Source of the DNA: Gramella sp. AN32
GTDB lineage: Bacteria; Bacteroidota; Bacteroidia; Flavobacteriales; Flavobacteriaceae
Reading direction: 5' to 3'
Assembly: GCF_023718305.1 (NCBI RefSeq)
Contig: NZ_QEYO01000004.1
Coordinates: 62,001 to 126,000, forward strand
DNA length: 64,000 bases
The stretch's first letter is position 1. Every line of letters begins with the position of its first letter. Of the stretch, positions 55,557 through 64,000 are shown one piece after another. The translations under genes were made by a program, and so were the position numbers. A model generated the notes under the pieces. It was not told where the DNA came from and ran no database searches. It saw only the letters and a program-made list of their open reading frames with translations.

Positions 55557-56486
55557 ATGCAGAAATATGCCATTGCCATTCACGGTGGCGCAGGAACACT
55601 CCTTCGCGGCCAAATGACCAGTGAAAAAGAAAAAAAATACATCAATGCCCTACGAGAAAGTTTAAGAAAAGGATTTCAGGTACTAGAAGAGGGTAAAAGT
55701 GCTGTGGACGCTGTAGAATTAGCCGTTAAAATATTAGAAGACTCACCATTATTCAATGCGGGAAAAGGAAGTGTTTTCACAGCAACCGGTGATCATGAAA
55801 TGGATGCAGCCATCATGGATGGATCCAATTTAGAAGCCGGTGCTGTTTCTTTGATTAGCGGTATAAAAAATCCTGTAAGCCTCGCCCGGAAAGTGATGGA
55901 AGATAGTCCGCATGTGTTCCTTGCCGGGAGCGGCGCGATGAAATTTGCGAAAGAAAAGAATTTGGAACGTAAAGATGACACCTATTTTTTTGATCAATTT
56001 CGATATGATCAGTGGCAGGAAGTAAAAGGAACCACGAATGTTCAATTAGATCATACCACGTCAAAGAATTCAAAATTTGGAACCGTGGGCGCTGTTGCCT
56101 GTGACAAGAATGGAAATATAGCTGCGGCAACTTCCACCGGGGGAATGACCAATAAGAATTATGGCCGGATTGGAGATTCACCGCTTATAGGAATAGGGAA
56201 TTATGCGAATAATAAAACCTGTGCAGTAAGTTGTACGGGGAACGGTGAGTTCTTTATCCGTAGTGTGACGGCTTATGATGTCTCCTGCTTGATGGAGTAT
56301 AAAAATCTAAGTTTAGCAGAAGCTTCCAATGAAGTAGTGATGAAAAAACTTGTAGCTATTAAAGGTGAAGGCGGTTTGATCGCGATTGATGCCCAGGGAA
56401 ATATCAGCATGCCTTTTAATTCAGACGGAATGTATCGTGGCTTTAAAAATTCAGAAGAAGAAAATATATCGATCTATGAAGATTAA
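55557..56486 (+). CDS. Isoaspartyl peptidase / L-asparaginase (Ntn hydrolase)
   Basis: 309 residues. Begins with AIAIHGGAGTLLRGQM, and the nucleophile threonine lies in SKFGTVGAVACDKNGNIAAA after the self-cleavage glycine. No signal peptide, so cytoplasmic. The family cleaves isoaspartyl dipeptides, including beta-Asp-Arg, the product of cyanophycinase. The next two genes encode cyanophycinase and cyanophycin synthetase, so this is very likely the last step of cyanophycin breakdown. Its 3' end overlaps cphB by 4 bp. Confidence 0.92.
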   Translation: MQKYAIAIHGGAGTLLRGQMTSEKEKKYINALRESLRKGFQVLEEGKSAVDAVELAVKILEDSPLFNAGKGSVFTATGDHEMDAAIMDGSNLEAGAVSLISGIKNPVSLARKVMEDSPHVFLAGSGAMKFAKEKNLERKDDTYFFDQFRYDQWQEVKGTTNVQLDHTTSKNSKFGTVGAVACDKNGNIAAATSTGGMTNKNYGRIGDSPLIGIGNYANNKTCAVSCTGNGEFFIRSVTAYDVSCLMEYKNLSLAEASNEVVMKKLVAIKGEGGLIAIDAQGNISMPFNSDGMYRGFKNSEEENISIYED

Positions 56487-57349
56487 CGATACATTACAGG
56501 CGTTTGCATATGCTGAAACTGAAACTTATTTTCGCTGTCCATTCTAAACATGTCCCGGCGGGCCAAAATATGGGTTTTTAAATTTGTTAAGGAAATAGGT
56601 TCCCCTGCTTTTAGAATAGTGTGGTTGTTATTTCTAAGTTCCGTTGCATCAAAAAGAATAACCATCCCCGAACCAATTACCTCAAAAGTATGGGCATTTT
56701 TAATGACCAGCCCTGTGTTCTCTGCAAGCCCAATTCCAAGTAATTCGGGATAACGGGCACATGCTTCTGCCGTTCTGCCAAAACGTCCTCTTTGGATAAA
56801 ATGGGAATCGATAATAACACCTTGGATAAAACCCATTCCAGAACCCATCTTTACGGCACCTTTAATAAATGATTCTTTACTGCTACCGCCTTTGATCATT
56901 CTTTGGGACATACACATAGCTCCCGCGCTGGTCCCGGCGATCACCAGTTTATTTTCATTATTTCTGGCCTCAATGATTTGATGGAATTTAGTATCCTTTA
57001 TCTTTCTAATAATTTCTGATTGATTTCCTCCTGAAAACCATACACAATCAGCTTCCGAAACCAATTTTAAATTCTCGGGATTTTCAGAATCTTCTCTGGT
57101 CCTGATATCAGCAAAACTAATATTTTCGCAACCCAACTTCGAAAAAGCAGATTTATAGTTAGCCGAAACCTCATCTGGAATACTCGATGCAGTGGGCACA
57201 ACCACTATTTTAGAATCTTTGCCTCCACTTTCCATGACTACCCTGTAAAGGATGCCATCTTCAATATTTTCAGTATGATATTTTTCGCCTTTCTTAATGC
57301 CTTTATTCTCATTTCCGCCGATTGGGATAAGCGTACCTTGTAGATTCAT
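56483..57349 (-). CDS. cphB: Cyanophycinase
   Basis: 288 residues, peptidase S51 fold. GTLIPIGGNENKG at the start, CVWFSGGNQSEIIRKI in the middle, and the nucleophile serine in AGTSAGAMCMS. Releases beta-Asp-Arg dipeptides from cyanophycin. No signal peptide, so the intracellular polymer is the substrate. It is divergent from cphA and convergent with the isoaspartyl peptidase gene, which allows opposite control of synthesis and breakdown. Confidence 0.93.
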   Translation of the reverse strand: MNLQGTLIPIGGNENKGIKKGEKYHTENIEDGILYRVVMESGGKDSKIVVVPTASSIPDEVSANYKSAFSKLGCENISFADIRTREDSENPENLKLVSEADCVWFSGGNQSEIIRKIKDTKFHQIIEARNNENKLVIAGTSAGAMCMSQRMIKGGSSKESFIKGAVKMGSGMGFIQGVIIDSHFIQRGRFGRTAEACARYPELLGIGLAENTGLVIKNAHTFEVIGSGMVILFDATELRNNNHTILKAGEPISLTNLKTHILARRDMFRMDSENKFQFQHMQTPVMYR

Positions 57350-57441
57350 TAACTAAACTTTAGAATGTAAAAATAAGCTTGTTCTTTAAAATAGTCTAAT
57401 TTTAAAACAACCAAAAAAATAATTGCAAAGACCACTCCAAT

Positions 57442-60096
57442 ATGGAAATAAGAAAGATTGATGTGATGCGGGGACCAAATTATTGGTCTATTCGCAGGCA
57501 TAAACTTATTGTTATGGTTCTGGATCTTCAGAAGATGGAAGATTATCCATCTAATAAGGTTCCGGGTTTTAATGATCGATTAAAAAAATTACTGCCCGGT
57601 TTATATGAACACCGCTGTTCCGAAGGCAAAGTAGGGGGATTTTTCTCCCGTCTGGAAGAAGGTACCTGGATGGGCCATATTATAGAACATATCGCCCTGG
57701 AGATCCAAACAATTGCGGGAATGGATACAGGCTTCGGAAGAACACGGGGTTATGGTGAAGCAGGTGTTTATCAGGTGGTTTTTTCATACTTAGAAGAAAA
57801 TGCAGGCGTGTATGCTGCGAAAGCTGCCGTAAATATTTGTAAAGCTTTAATTGCGGGTGAGGAATATGACCTGGATAAGGATATTACCCAAATGCGGGAA
57901 TTACGGGAAAGGGGCAGACTTGGCCCAAGTACCGAATCTATTATTAAAGAAGCTGAAAACAGGAATATTCCCTGGATTCGATTGAATAAACATTCGTTGT
58001 GTCAACTCGGTTATGGAGCCAATCAACAGCGTATACAGGCAACAGTTACCAGCAAGACCAGTAATATTGCCGTGGAAATTGCGTGCGACAAACCAGAAAC
58101 AAAAGCCCTGCTTCAATCTGCTGCCGTACCTGTGCCTATGGGCGATATTATTTATGAGCTTAAATTTCTAAGGAAAGTTTGCGAAAGTGTTGGTTTTCCG
58201 CTTGTGGTTAAACCTACCCATGGAAATCATGGTCGCGGGATCACTACAGGCATTGAATCCTATAAAGAAGCGGTGAAAGCTTTCAATTTTGCCAAAGAAG
58301 TTTCCTCTGGAATTATTATTGAAAGAGAAATAAAAGGTGAAGACTACCGCTTCCTGGTGATTAATTATAAACTGGTAGCTGTAGCCAAAAGATCTCCCGC
58401 CCATATTATTGGGGATGGCAAGCATTCTATTGAAGAATTGATTAAAATTATAAATAATGACCCTCGTCGTGGTTATGGCCATGAGAATGAACTTACCATG
58501 ATTGAAGTTGATGAGATCACAGAAATTCTCTTAGCTGAAAAAAATTATAATTTAAAATCCATTCCGGAAAATGGGGAAATAGTAGTCTTAAAAGATACTG
58601 CTAATTTAAGTACAGGAGGAACTGCAGAAGATGTGACGGACATTGTTCATTCCGCCAACATTATGATGGCGGAGCGTATTGCCAGAATCATAGGCCTGGA
58701 TATTTGTGGCATTGATATTATGACCACAGATGTTTCCAAGCCTTTAGAAGAAACAAAAGGAGCCGTCCTGGAGGTGAATGCAGGTCCGGGATTCCGGATG
58801 CACCTTGCCCCCACCAAAGGTTTACCACGAAATGTTGCTGCCCCCGTCTTAGACCAATTATTTCCTGGGAAAACTGCACAGGCGAGAATCCCAATTATCG
58901 CCGTAACCGGTACCAATGGGAAAACAACTACCACCAGACTTATTGCCAGAATTGCCAAATTTGCAGGATATTCTGTGGGATATACCACTTCAGATGGTGT
59001 TTATATTAAAAACCGACTGGTGATGCGGGGCGATTGTACCGGACCTGTAAGCACTGAATTTGTTCTAAAAGACCCCACGGTGAATTTCGCTGTTTTGGAA
59101 TGTGCCCGCGGAGGATTATTACGATCTGGCCTCGGTTTTAAAAAATGTGATATTGGTATTGTTACGAATGTTCAGGGAGACCATCTGGGCCTTGGAGGGA
59201 TTAATGACATTGACCAATTAACCAGGCTAAAATCGGTTATTCCTGAAACGGTAAAAGAGGACGGTTATGCTATTTTAAATGCTGATGACGAAAGGGTTTA
59301 CGGCATGCGCCACACTCTAAATTGCCAGATCGCACTGTTTTCCATGGATGAGAATAATCCCATCATTAAAAAATTTCAGGAGGACGGGGGCATAACTGCC
59401 ATTTACGAAAATGGGTTCGTAACTATTACCCGTGGGATTTGGAAAATGCGGGTAATGAAAGCTAAGGCCATTCCCCTAACTTTTGATGGAAGGGCGGAAT
59501 TTATGATCCAGAATATTTTACCGGCAATTCTCAGTGCCCATATTCAGGGAATTAACATGGAGGATATTAAGGCTGCCCTAGAATCTTTTTCTTCCAGCCG
59601 CTTCCAAACTCCCGGCAGGTTGAATATGTTCAATTTTAAAAATTTCAAAATCCTTTTAGATTATGCGCATAATCCTTCAGGAATGCGTGCTCTCATGAAA
59701 TTTACAGATACGTTTACAGATTGTTATAAGATTGGTATCATTGCGGGAATTGGAGATAGAAAAAAAGAAGATACGGAAGAACTTGGCGCCATAAGTACCC
59801 AAATGTTTGATGAAATCGTGATTCGACAGGACAAAAACCTGAGAGGTAAAACGGCCAAAGAACTGGTAGGAATGTTAGAAAAAGGCATCCGCAGAAAAGA
59901 TGATACGATTAAAGTCACCACGATCCATTCTGAACTTGAGGCGATACATTATGCCATCAAGAATGCCCCTAAAGATAGTCTTATCATATTGTGTAGCGAT
60001 GTGATAACTGAAGCATTGGATTATATTTCAAATCTTAAGGAAGATGAAGAAAAAGGAGAAAATATAAATAAAGACCAGATCTCTACAGAAGCATGA
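57442..60096 (+). CDS. cphA: Cyanophycin synthetase
   Basis: 884 residues; makes multi-L-arginyl-poly-L-aspartate from Asp, Arg and ATP. N-terminal family domain (~1-160), then an ATP-grasp domain with VVKPTHGNHGRGITTGI (~250) that adds aspartate. A Mur-ligase-like domain follows with the P-loop VTGTNGKTTTTRLIARI (~490) that adds arginine, and then the C-terminal Mur domain (SSSRFQTPGRLN). Length matches CphA1. It is preceded by the divergent cphB and its stop overlaps the next start (ATGA). Confidence 0.96.
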   Translation: MEIRKIDVMRGPNYWSIRRHKLIVMVLDLQKMEDYPSNKVPGFNDRLKKLLPGLYEHRCSEGKVGGFFSRLEEGTWMGHIIEHIALEIQTIAGMDTGFGRTRGYGEAGVYQVVFSYLEENAGVYAAKAAVNICKALIAGEEYDLDKDITQMRELRERGRLGPSTESIIKEAENRNIPWIRLNKHSLCQLGYGANQQRIQATVTSKTSNIAVEIACDKPETKALLQSAAVPVPMGDIIYELKFLRKVCESVGFPLVVKPTHGNHGRGITTGIESYKEAVKAFNFAKEVSSGIIIEREIKGEDYRFLVINYKLVAVAKRSPAHIIGDGKHSIEELIKIINNDPRRGYGHENELTMIEVDEITEILLAEKNYNLKSIPENGEIVVLKDTANLSTGGTAEDVTDIVHSANIMMAERIARIIGLDICGIDIMTTDVSKPLEETKGAVLEVNAGPGFRMHLAPTKGLPRNVAAPVLDQLFPGKTAQARIPIIAVTGTNGKTTTTRLIARIAKFAGYSVGYTTSDGVYIKNRLVMRGDCTGPVSTEFVLKDPTVNFAVLECARGGLLRSGLGFKKCDIGIVTNVQGDHLGLGGINDIDQLTRLKSVIPETVKEDGYAILNADDERVYGMRHTLNCQIALFSMDENNPIIKKFQEDGGITAIYENGFVTITRGIWKMRVMKAKAIPLTFDGRAEFMIQNILPAILSAHIQGINMEDIKAALESFSSSRFQTPGRLNMFNFKNFKILLDYAHNPSGMRALMKFTDTFTDCYKIGIIAGIGDRKKEDTEELGAISTQMFDEIVIRQDKNLRGKTAKELVGMLEKGIRRKDDTIKVTTIHSELEAIHYAIKNAPKDSLIILCSDVITEALDYISNLKEDEEKGENINKDQISTEA

Positions 60097-60773
60097 ATTT
60101 CAAGATCCTGATAGCCTGCTTCTTATTGTTTTCCTGCGGGGAAAAACATCCTAAGGAGCGAGTTATCGAGATTGACAAAACTGAACAAGCTGAAAAATCA
60201 CCGGCGCAGTTTCAAAATGGAGTTGATAAGAGGAATGATTTTTTGCAACAGCGGATAGCATACTTTAAAAAAATCCAGCCTGTCGAAGAAAATAAACTGG
60301 ACACGCTGGGCAATTTTAAACTTGGAAAACAAAGTCCGGCAGATTTTAGAAAGATGCTCGAACTCAATGAAAGGGTTCACAATCTTAGAGACTTAATCCC
60401 AGCACTGGATTCACTTTTAAAAACCGAGGTGGAAATAATCAGTTTAAATTATCAAAATGAACCTTCAGCATTCGCCGATACTATCCTGAAAAAAATTCAG
60501 CAGAAAGATTTTAAAAATTTGAATGTGCTTTGCGATCCATGGGGAGAGAATGACAGTTTATCTATGAATATTTGCTGGCTGGAATATGATTTATCTGAAA
60601 ATAAGAAAAAATGGAGCAGGCATTTTGAAAAATATGATATTTCTGAAATTCCTGACGTAGATCCACAGATTAGGAAATTCTTAGTGGTTTCAGATCCTTT
60701 ACAAAACCGCAATATTGAAATGCAACTGGTAAAAAGAGGTGACCACTGGTACTTGCTCAATTTTGATTATTAG
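60093..60773 (+). CDS. Lipoprotein of unknown function, translationally coupled to cphA
   Basis: 226 residues. Lipoprotein signal with lipobox LLFSC at residues 11-15, followed by a charged, mostly helical linker, then a domain with WLEYDLSENKKKW, MQLVKRGDHWYLLNFDY at the end. The start overlaps the cphA stop in an ATGA arrangement, so it is made with cyanophycin synthetase. I recognise no family; a periplasmic or membrane-attached location makes a direct enzymatic role in cyanophycin unlikely. Ends 6 bp from the convergent trhA-like gene. Confidence 0.75.
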   Translation: MNFKILIACFLLFSCGEKHPKERVIEIDKTEQAEKSPAQFQNGVDKRNDFLQQRIAYFKKIQPVEENKLDTLGNFKLGKQSPADFRKMLELNERVHNLRDLIPALDSLLKTEVEIISLNYQNEPSAFADTILKKIQQKDFKNLNVLCDPWGENDSLSMNICWLEYDLSENKKKWSRHFEKYDISEIPDVDPQIRKFLVVSDPLQNRNIEMQLVKRGDHWYLLNFDY

Positions 60774-60779
60774 CCGTTC

Positions 60780-61421
60780 TTATATTACATAGAAATAAAT
60801 GGCAAAAAAGTGGCAGAAAGTGCCCAAGAGCACAAAAATATGAAAAATCGCATGGTTAAATTTTATCCTGCTCAAACTAAAAAGTAGTGCACCTATGGTA
60901 TAAGATATTCCTCCTAAAAATAGCCACCAGAGGCCTGCAGTAGAGAAATTTTCGATTAGGGGTTTTATGGCCACTACCATTAACCAACCCATTACCACGT
61001 ACATAATTGTGGAGAGATATTCGTATTTTCCTGTGTAGAAAAATTTCAAAATTATCCCTGCTAAAGCCATGATCCATACCGAAGCAAAAATGATCCAACC
61101 TGTCCTGCCGTACAAGGTTATGAGAGCAAATGGTGTATAAGTTCCTGCAATGAGCACATAAATAGCTGCATGATCAAAAATATTCAGCCTGTTCCTTAAA
61201 ACTTCACTTTTTGCAGAATGATAAAGTGTGGAGGCGGCATAAAGAATCACCATACTTGACCCAAATACCAAAAAACTTATAAATATTCGATGATTCTCAC
61301 CCCAACCTTTTATAACCAAAAGTACAAAACCAATAATACTAAGCAACAAACCCAGGCCATGGGTTAGAACATTTAATCGCTCTTCAGCAGGTTCGTATTT
61401 ATGAAAGTTTTTAGTGATAAT
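60780..61421 (-). CDS. trhA: TrhA / hemolysin III (HlyIII, PAQR-type) membrane protein with probable non-canonical start
   Basis: Seven transmembrane helices with conserved HlyIII motifs: LYHSAKSEVLRNRLNIFDHA, GTYTPFALITL and the C-terminal FHIFVLLGTFCHFFA with a conserved histidine. The only ATG/GTG/TTG start is TTG at 61349 (190 codons), but the upstream in-frame sequence reads KYEPAEERLNVLTHGLG, the expected N-terminus of the family. The frame is open to TAA at 61427-61425 and holds only ATT (61421) or ATC (61418) as near-cognate starts. I give 61421; a frameshift in the sequence is the other explanation. Confidence 0.8.
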   Translation of the reverse strand: MITKNFHKYEPAEERLNVLTHGLGLLLSIIGFVLLVIKGWGENHRIFISFLVFGSSMVILYAASTLYHSAKSEVLRNRLNIFDHAAIYVLIAGTYTPFALITLYGRTGWIIFASVWIMALAGIILKFFYTGKYEYLSTIMYVVMGWLMVVAIKPLIENFSTAGLWWLFLGGISYTIGALLFSLSRIKFNHAIFHIFVLLGTFCHFFAIYFYVI

Positions 61422-61494
61422 TTTTTATTATTGATTAATCACCTCGAAGATACTTTATCTCTCAAAAATTAAAATATAATTCTATAATTTTATA

Positions 61495-63465
61495 TCAGCC
61501 TTTTGGTTGAAGAATTAAGGTAACTTTATTAAAGTCGGCAGCGCTGTTAATGATTTTCCTGTATTCATCAAAATTTTCAGTTTCTACCATATTTTTGGCA
61601 TAAAATTCATTTGCGGTAATGGTAAGCTTATCCCCATCGAGTTTATAAAAGGAATCAAAAAGAAAAACTTCTTTACCTTCTTCAGAATAAGAATTCTTTA
61701 TAGTTAAGTCTTCCAGGTTAGTAACCTCGTATCCTTCAGGAATTTCTACGATGATGGTTCTATTGTATGCTCTTGTAAACTGGTTCTCTAAAGGTAAAAC
61801 CCTTTTCTTCTCCTGGTACATCTGGATTTGTTTCCCAATTAAAGCGCCTACGTTAAAGAGTAATCTTGACCCGGCTTTTTCAATAAAAGCATCGGAATTT
61901 GCTTCAATCTGAAAGGTGAGCGGTTCTGTTCCAAACAAGAAGGGATCGTCATTTACTATCTTTTTTTTAGTAACATCAATATCTTCATTCATACTTTTGG
62001 CAAAGCTTTCTACCAACTCATCACGGTTTTCTTTATTGATCATATTCATAAAAGGTTGGATGAACATAGCATAATAGCCACTCATCCTTTTTTCCATATC
62101 AATATAAACGATAGTGGGATCTTCTTCTCCAAATTTCACATGAATATCCATCTCGTCAAGCGTTTTTTCCGGTCCCAGCGGTTCTATGAATTTTACTGAA
62201 CCCAGGCCAGATTTAAAATCGCCCATTTTCATCTCTTTGATGAATAAACCGTAATTATCGGTTAGGAAAGCAGGTGGAAAACCAATTCGTGATCCTTGTT
62301 CTGTAGGTGATAAATACGTGTCTAACTCTGGAAAATAAATCAATACATCGGTTAAGAAGTTCTGGGCTTCAAAATCATCATCAAATTTTAATATTGAACG
62401 GTCTGAAGTAAAAACAAGTTCATGCGGAACATTATTCTGACTGAGCAAATTCGTATACACCTTGATCATTCCGGTTTCATTAGCCACTTTATTATCCAGG
62501 ATTTCTTCAAGGTTGGAAAGCTCGTCTCCAGCACCTTCGCTTATATAAAATTCACTTTTTATAAAATATTCCAGCTTCTTTAATTCATCTAATTCTCCAG
62601 ATAAGTTTGCAACTGAAGCCTGTTTGGTAAGTTTTTCCAGTTGTTTGCCTACTTTTTTGGATTGTTCCCCATAATAGTATTTATACAAATTCTGAGAAAT
62701 GTTACCGTAAGAGGAAATATCGTACGTGCTATTATTTAAATTCTTATCGAGTTTATAGATTAGAAATTCTCTTGAAGCATCGTACGCTGATAATTCTTCC
62801 TCTTCCAGTGCAGCGATATGTTTTGCATCGATTTCCCAGTGAAGCATTTGAGTCATCGTGGTATCCTGTGAAACTTCCGGTAAACCATTATAGGATTTAA
62901 AATCGAAAACTAAATGTTTTGGTGCATATAGATCGAATTGCACATTTTCTTTTCCAAAACTGCTTTGAAGCGTGATCTTATTCCCCATGTATTTTGGATT
63001 TCTTTGGATAGTGTAATAATATTCAATGATACTCCCCTTCTCTACTCCTTCAAAGGCAAAATATTTATACTGCCTGTTGGTTTCATCATCTACCGCAGTA
63101 AGGATATTGGAAGCATCTAAAACTTCAATTTTCCCGTTAGGATTTATGACTCTGGCTTCACTATTAAGCAACAATGATGTGGAAGAATGCGGAAGATATA
63201 TTTTATTGTAGCTCTCAATCTTTTCGTCAGAATTTAACCAGATCGCATAATGCTCGATCACGTATTCAGTAAAATTATCATTTTCATCATAGCCAAATTC
63301 ACTCAATATTTGATGTTTTAAGCCGTAGATTCCTTTTGATTTATCTATCTGGGAAAGATCGAAATTTGGATTTTCTTCCCAGGTATAATTCTCATGGATA
63401 GCATTTCTTTGGGCAGTGAGTAGTAACCCACTTAAAATTAAAGGGATTATTAGAAATTTTTTCAT
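61495..63465 (-). CDS. DUF3857-domain secreted protein
   Basis: 656 residues with a signal peptide ending near LLTAQ. The N-terminal ~200 residues are a DUF3857 beta domain (EYVIEHYAIWLNSDEKIESY, PHSSTSLLLNSEARVINPNG, KGSIIEYYYTIQRNP). A transglutaminase-like core follows around residues 270-400, but without an obvious Cys-His-Asp triad, so it is probably non-catalytic. A C-terminal beta domain ends the protein. Role in the envelope is unknown. It lies 6 bp downstream of another DUF3857-type gene, so the two form an operon. Confidence 0.82.
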   Translation of the reverse strand: MKKFLIIPLILSGLLLTAQRNAIHENYTWEENPNFDLSQIDKSKGIYGLKHQILSEFGYDENDNFTEYVIEHYAIWLNSDEKIESYNKIYLPHSSTSLLLNSEARVINPNGKIEVLDASNILTAVDDETNRQYKYFAFEGVEKGSIIEYYYTIQRNPKYMGNKITLQSSFGKENVQFDLYAPKHLVFDFKSYNGLPEVSQDTTMTQMLHWEIDAKHIAALEEEELSAYDASREFLIYKLDKNLNNSTYDISSYGNISQNLYKYYYGEQSKKVGKQLEKLTKQASVANLSGELDELKKLEYFIKSEFYISEGAGDELSNLEEILDNKVANETGMIKVYTNLLSQNNVPHELVFTSDRSILKFDDDFEAQNFLTDVLIYFPELDTYLSPTEQGSRIGFPPAFLTDNYGLFIKEMKMGDFKSGLGSVKFIEPLGPEKTLDEMDIHVKFGEEDPTIVYIDMEKRMSGYYAMFIQPFMNMINKENRDELVESFAKSMNEDIDVTKKKIVNDDPFLFGTEPLTFQIEANSDAFIEKAGSRLLFNVGALIGKQIQMYQEKKRVLPLENQFTRAYNRTIIVEIPEGYEVTNLEDLTIKNSYSEEGKEVFLFDSFYKLDGDKLTITANEFYAKNMVETENFDEYRKIINSAADFNKVTLILQPKG

Positions 63466-63471
63466 TTTACT

Positions 63472-64000
63472 TTATTTTACTATTTGTTTTAAAATAACCA
63501 CCTCTTTATATGCATCTTCCAGTTTTTCCAATTCTTTATTGAAAAGCTTCTGCTGTTCCAAATCAAGATTTATAAAGTCCAGGCTTGCAATATGATTATA
63601 GATTATTTGATCACCCATATGCTCATATGAAATGGATGCCTCAAAAAAATGGGTTTTCAGGGTTTCATCTTCAGGTAAATATTCTACTGCGTAACCTTCA
63701 GGAATATCTAAAAAAGTTTTAAAAACATACTTGCGGGTAGACTCATATTCCACTTCAAACTTGCGGTCATCTTTCGTTTTATAATTTGTGATTTCCCGGT
63801 TTAAATTAAGGTTTACATATTTTTCACCTCCAAATTCTTTAATATAATTCTGGAGTTTATAACTGTAATCAATCTTTAAAGGCAGGTCATAACTGCCTTT
63901 GTTGAAAATTTCCAGGCTATCGATTAAAAATGTATTGTTACCTTTTTGAAAACGGTAACTAAAAAATTCTTTTAATTTCTCTTCAGAATGTAAAGATTCA
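63472..64000 (-). CDS. DUF3857/transglutaminase-like secreted protein, C-terminal part
   Basis: The frame is open to the last base, so only the last ~175 residues are in the window. It resembles the C-terminal domain of the neighbouring DUF3857 protein: FLIDSLEIFNKGSYDLPLKI, FKTFLDIPEGYAVEYLPEDE and a helical end (LDLEQQKLFNKELEKL). The paralogous pair suggests a gene duplication. The active-site region lies outside the window. Confidence 0.75.
   Translation of the reverse strand, partial: ESLHSEEKLKEFFSYRFQKGNNTFLIDSLEIFNKGSYDLPLKIDYSYKLQNYIKEFGGEKYVNLNLNREITNYKTKDDRKFEVEYESTRKYVFKTFLDIPEGYAVEYLPEDETLKTHFFEASISYEHMGDQIIYNHIASLDFINLDLEQQKLFNKELEKLEDAYKEVVILKQIVK

Noticed and set aside
58647..58988. 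Antisense frame of 113 codons inside cphA
   Set aside because: It mirrors codon structure of the conserved Mur-type P-loop region; no start context and no family resemblance.

Overview
The window looks like the chromosome of a marine-type member of the Flavobacteriaceae (Bacteroidota), close to the Gramella/Christiangramia/Zunongwangia group. Supporting signs are low G+C, Bacteroidota-type promoters (TTG, about 20 bp, then TAnnTTTG), absence of strong Shine-Dalgarno sequences, frequent TTG starts, and several typical gene sets: the ftsK-lolA-lptF-ribB run, DUF3857 proteins, a LytS/LytTR pair and many lipoproteins. The species assignment is inference from family resemblance. No rRNA, tRNA, CRISPR array, phage or transposase was found.

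Layout: 1-1.3 kb holds the end of a class II (B12-dependent) ribonucleotide reductase. It is followed by a duplicated 213-bp block of hairpin repeats. From 1.8 to 12.1 kb lies a sugar island: a secreted GH5-like hydrolase and a sugar isomerase-like protein, a Nudix-fold regulator divergent from galK-galT-lacI-type regulator, then a sodium/sugar symporter and galM on the other strand. Two peptidase-like secreted enzymes sit directly upstream of galM. From 15.9 to 25.9 kb are housekeeping genes: tilS, pabB with a flavin reductase, a LacX-like epimerase, a DEAD-box-type helicase, a 35-residue lysine-rich protein, an ExbB-like channel divergent from a LytS/LytTR system, and lpd.

From 26.2 to 37.2 kb a co-oriented block encodes succinate-semialdehyde dehydrogenase, a C45 Ntn-type amidohydrolase/acyltransferase, an ATP-grasp ligase with a histone-like tail, a 915-residue Arg/Lys/Orn decarboxylase, a VOC protein, a nitrilase-superfamily amidase, GABA aminotransferase and an Lrp regulator. 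I read this as a candidate amino acid -> amine -> GABA -> succinate route with an amide-conjugate step. It is the best candidate here for an undescribed pathway. A divergent trans-sulfuration-type PLP enzyme and an NhaC antiporter follow.

From 40.3 to 43.6 kb is a peroxide-defence run (AhpC-type peroxiredoxin, thioredoxin, small unknown protein, Tpx) plus DgkA and an esterase-like protein. From 43.7 to 49.4 kb come ftsK, lolA-like, lptF/G-like and ribB, the last with a degenerate GTP cyclohydrolase II domain. From 50 to 55 kb are miscellaneous envelope genes. From 55.6 to 60.8 kb is a cyanophycin locus: isoaspartyl peptidase, cyanophycinase, cyanophycin synthetase and a translationally coupled unknown lipoprotein. 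Cyanophycin yields arginine, a possible substrate for the decarboxylase block 20 kb away. The window ends with a TrhA/hemolysin III membrane protein whose start codon appears non-canonical and two DUF3857 proteins, the last cut by the window edge.

The intergenic DNA carries at least three recurrent families of short inverted repeats and a distinctive class of quasi-tandem 7-10 bp 'word' repeats.
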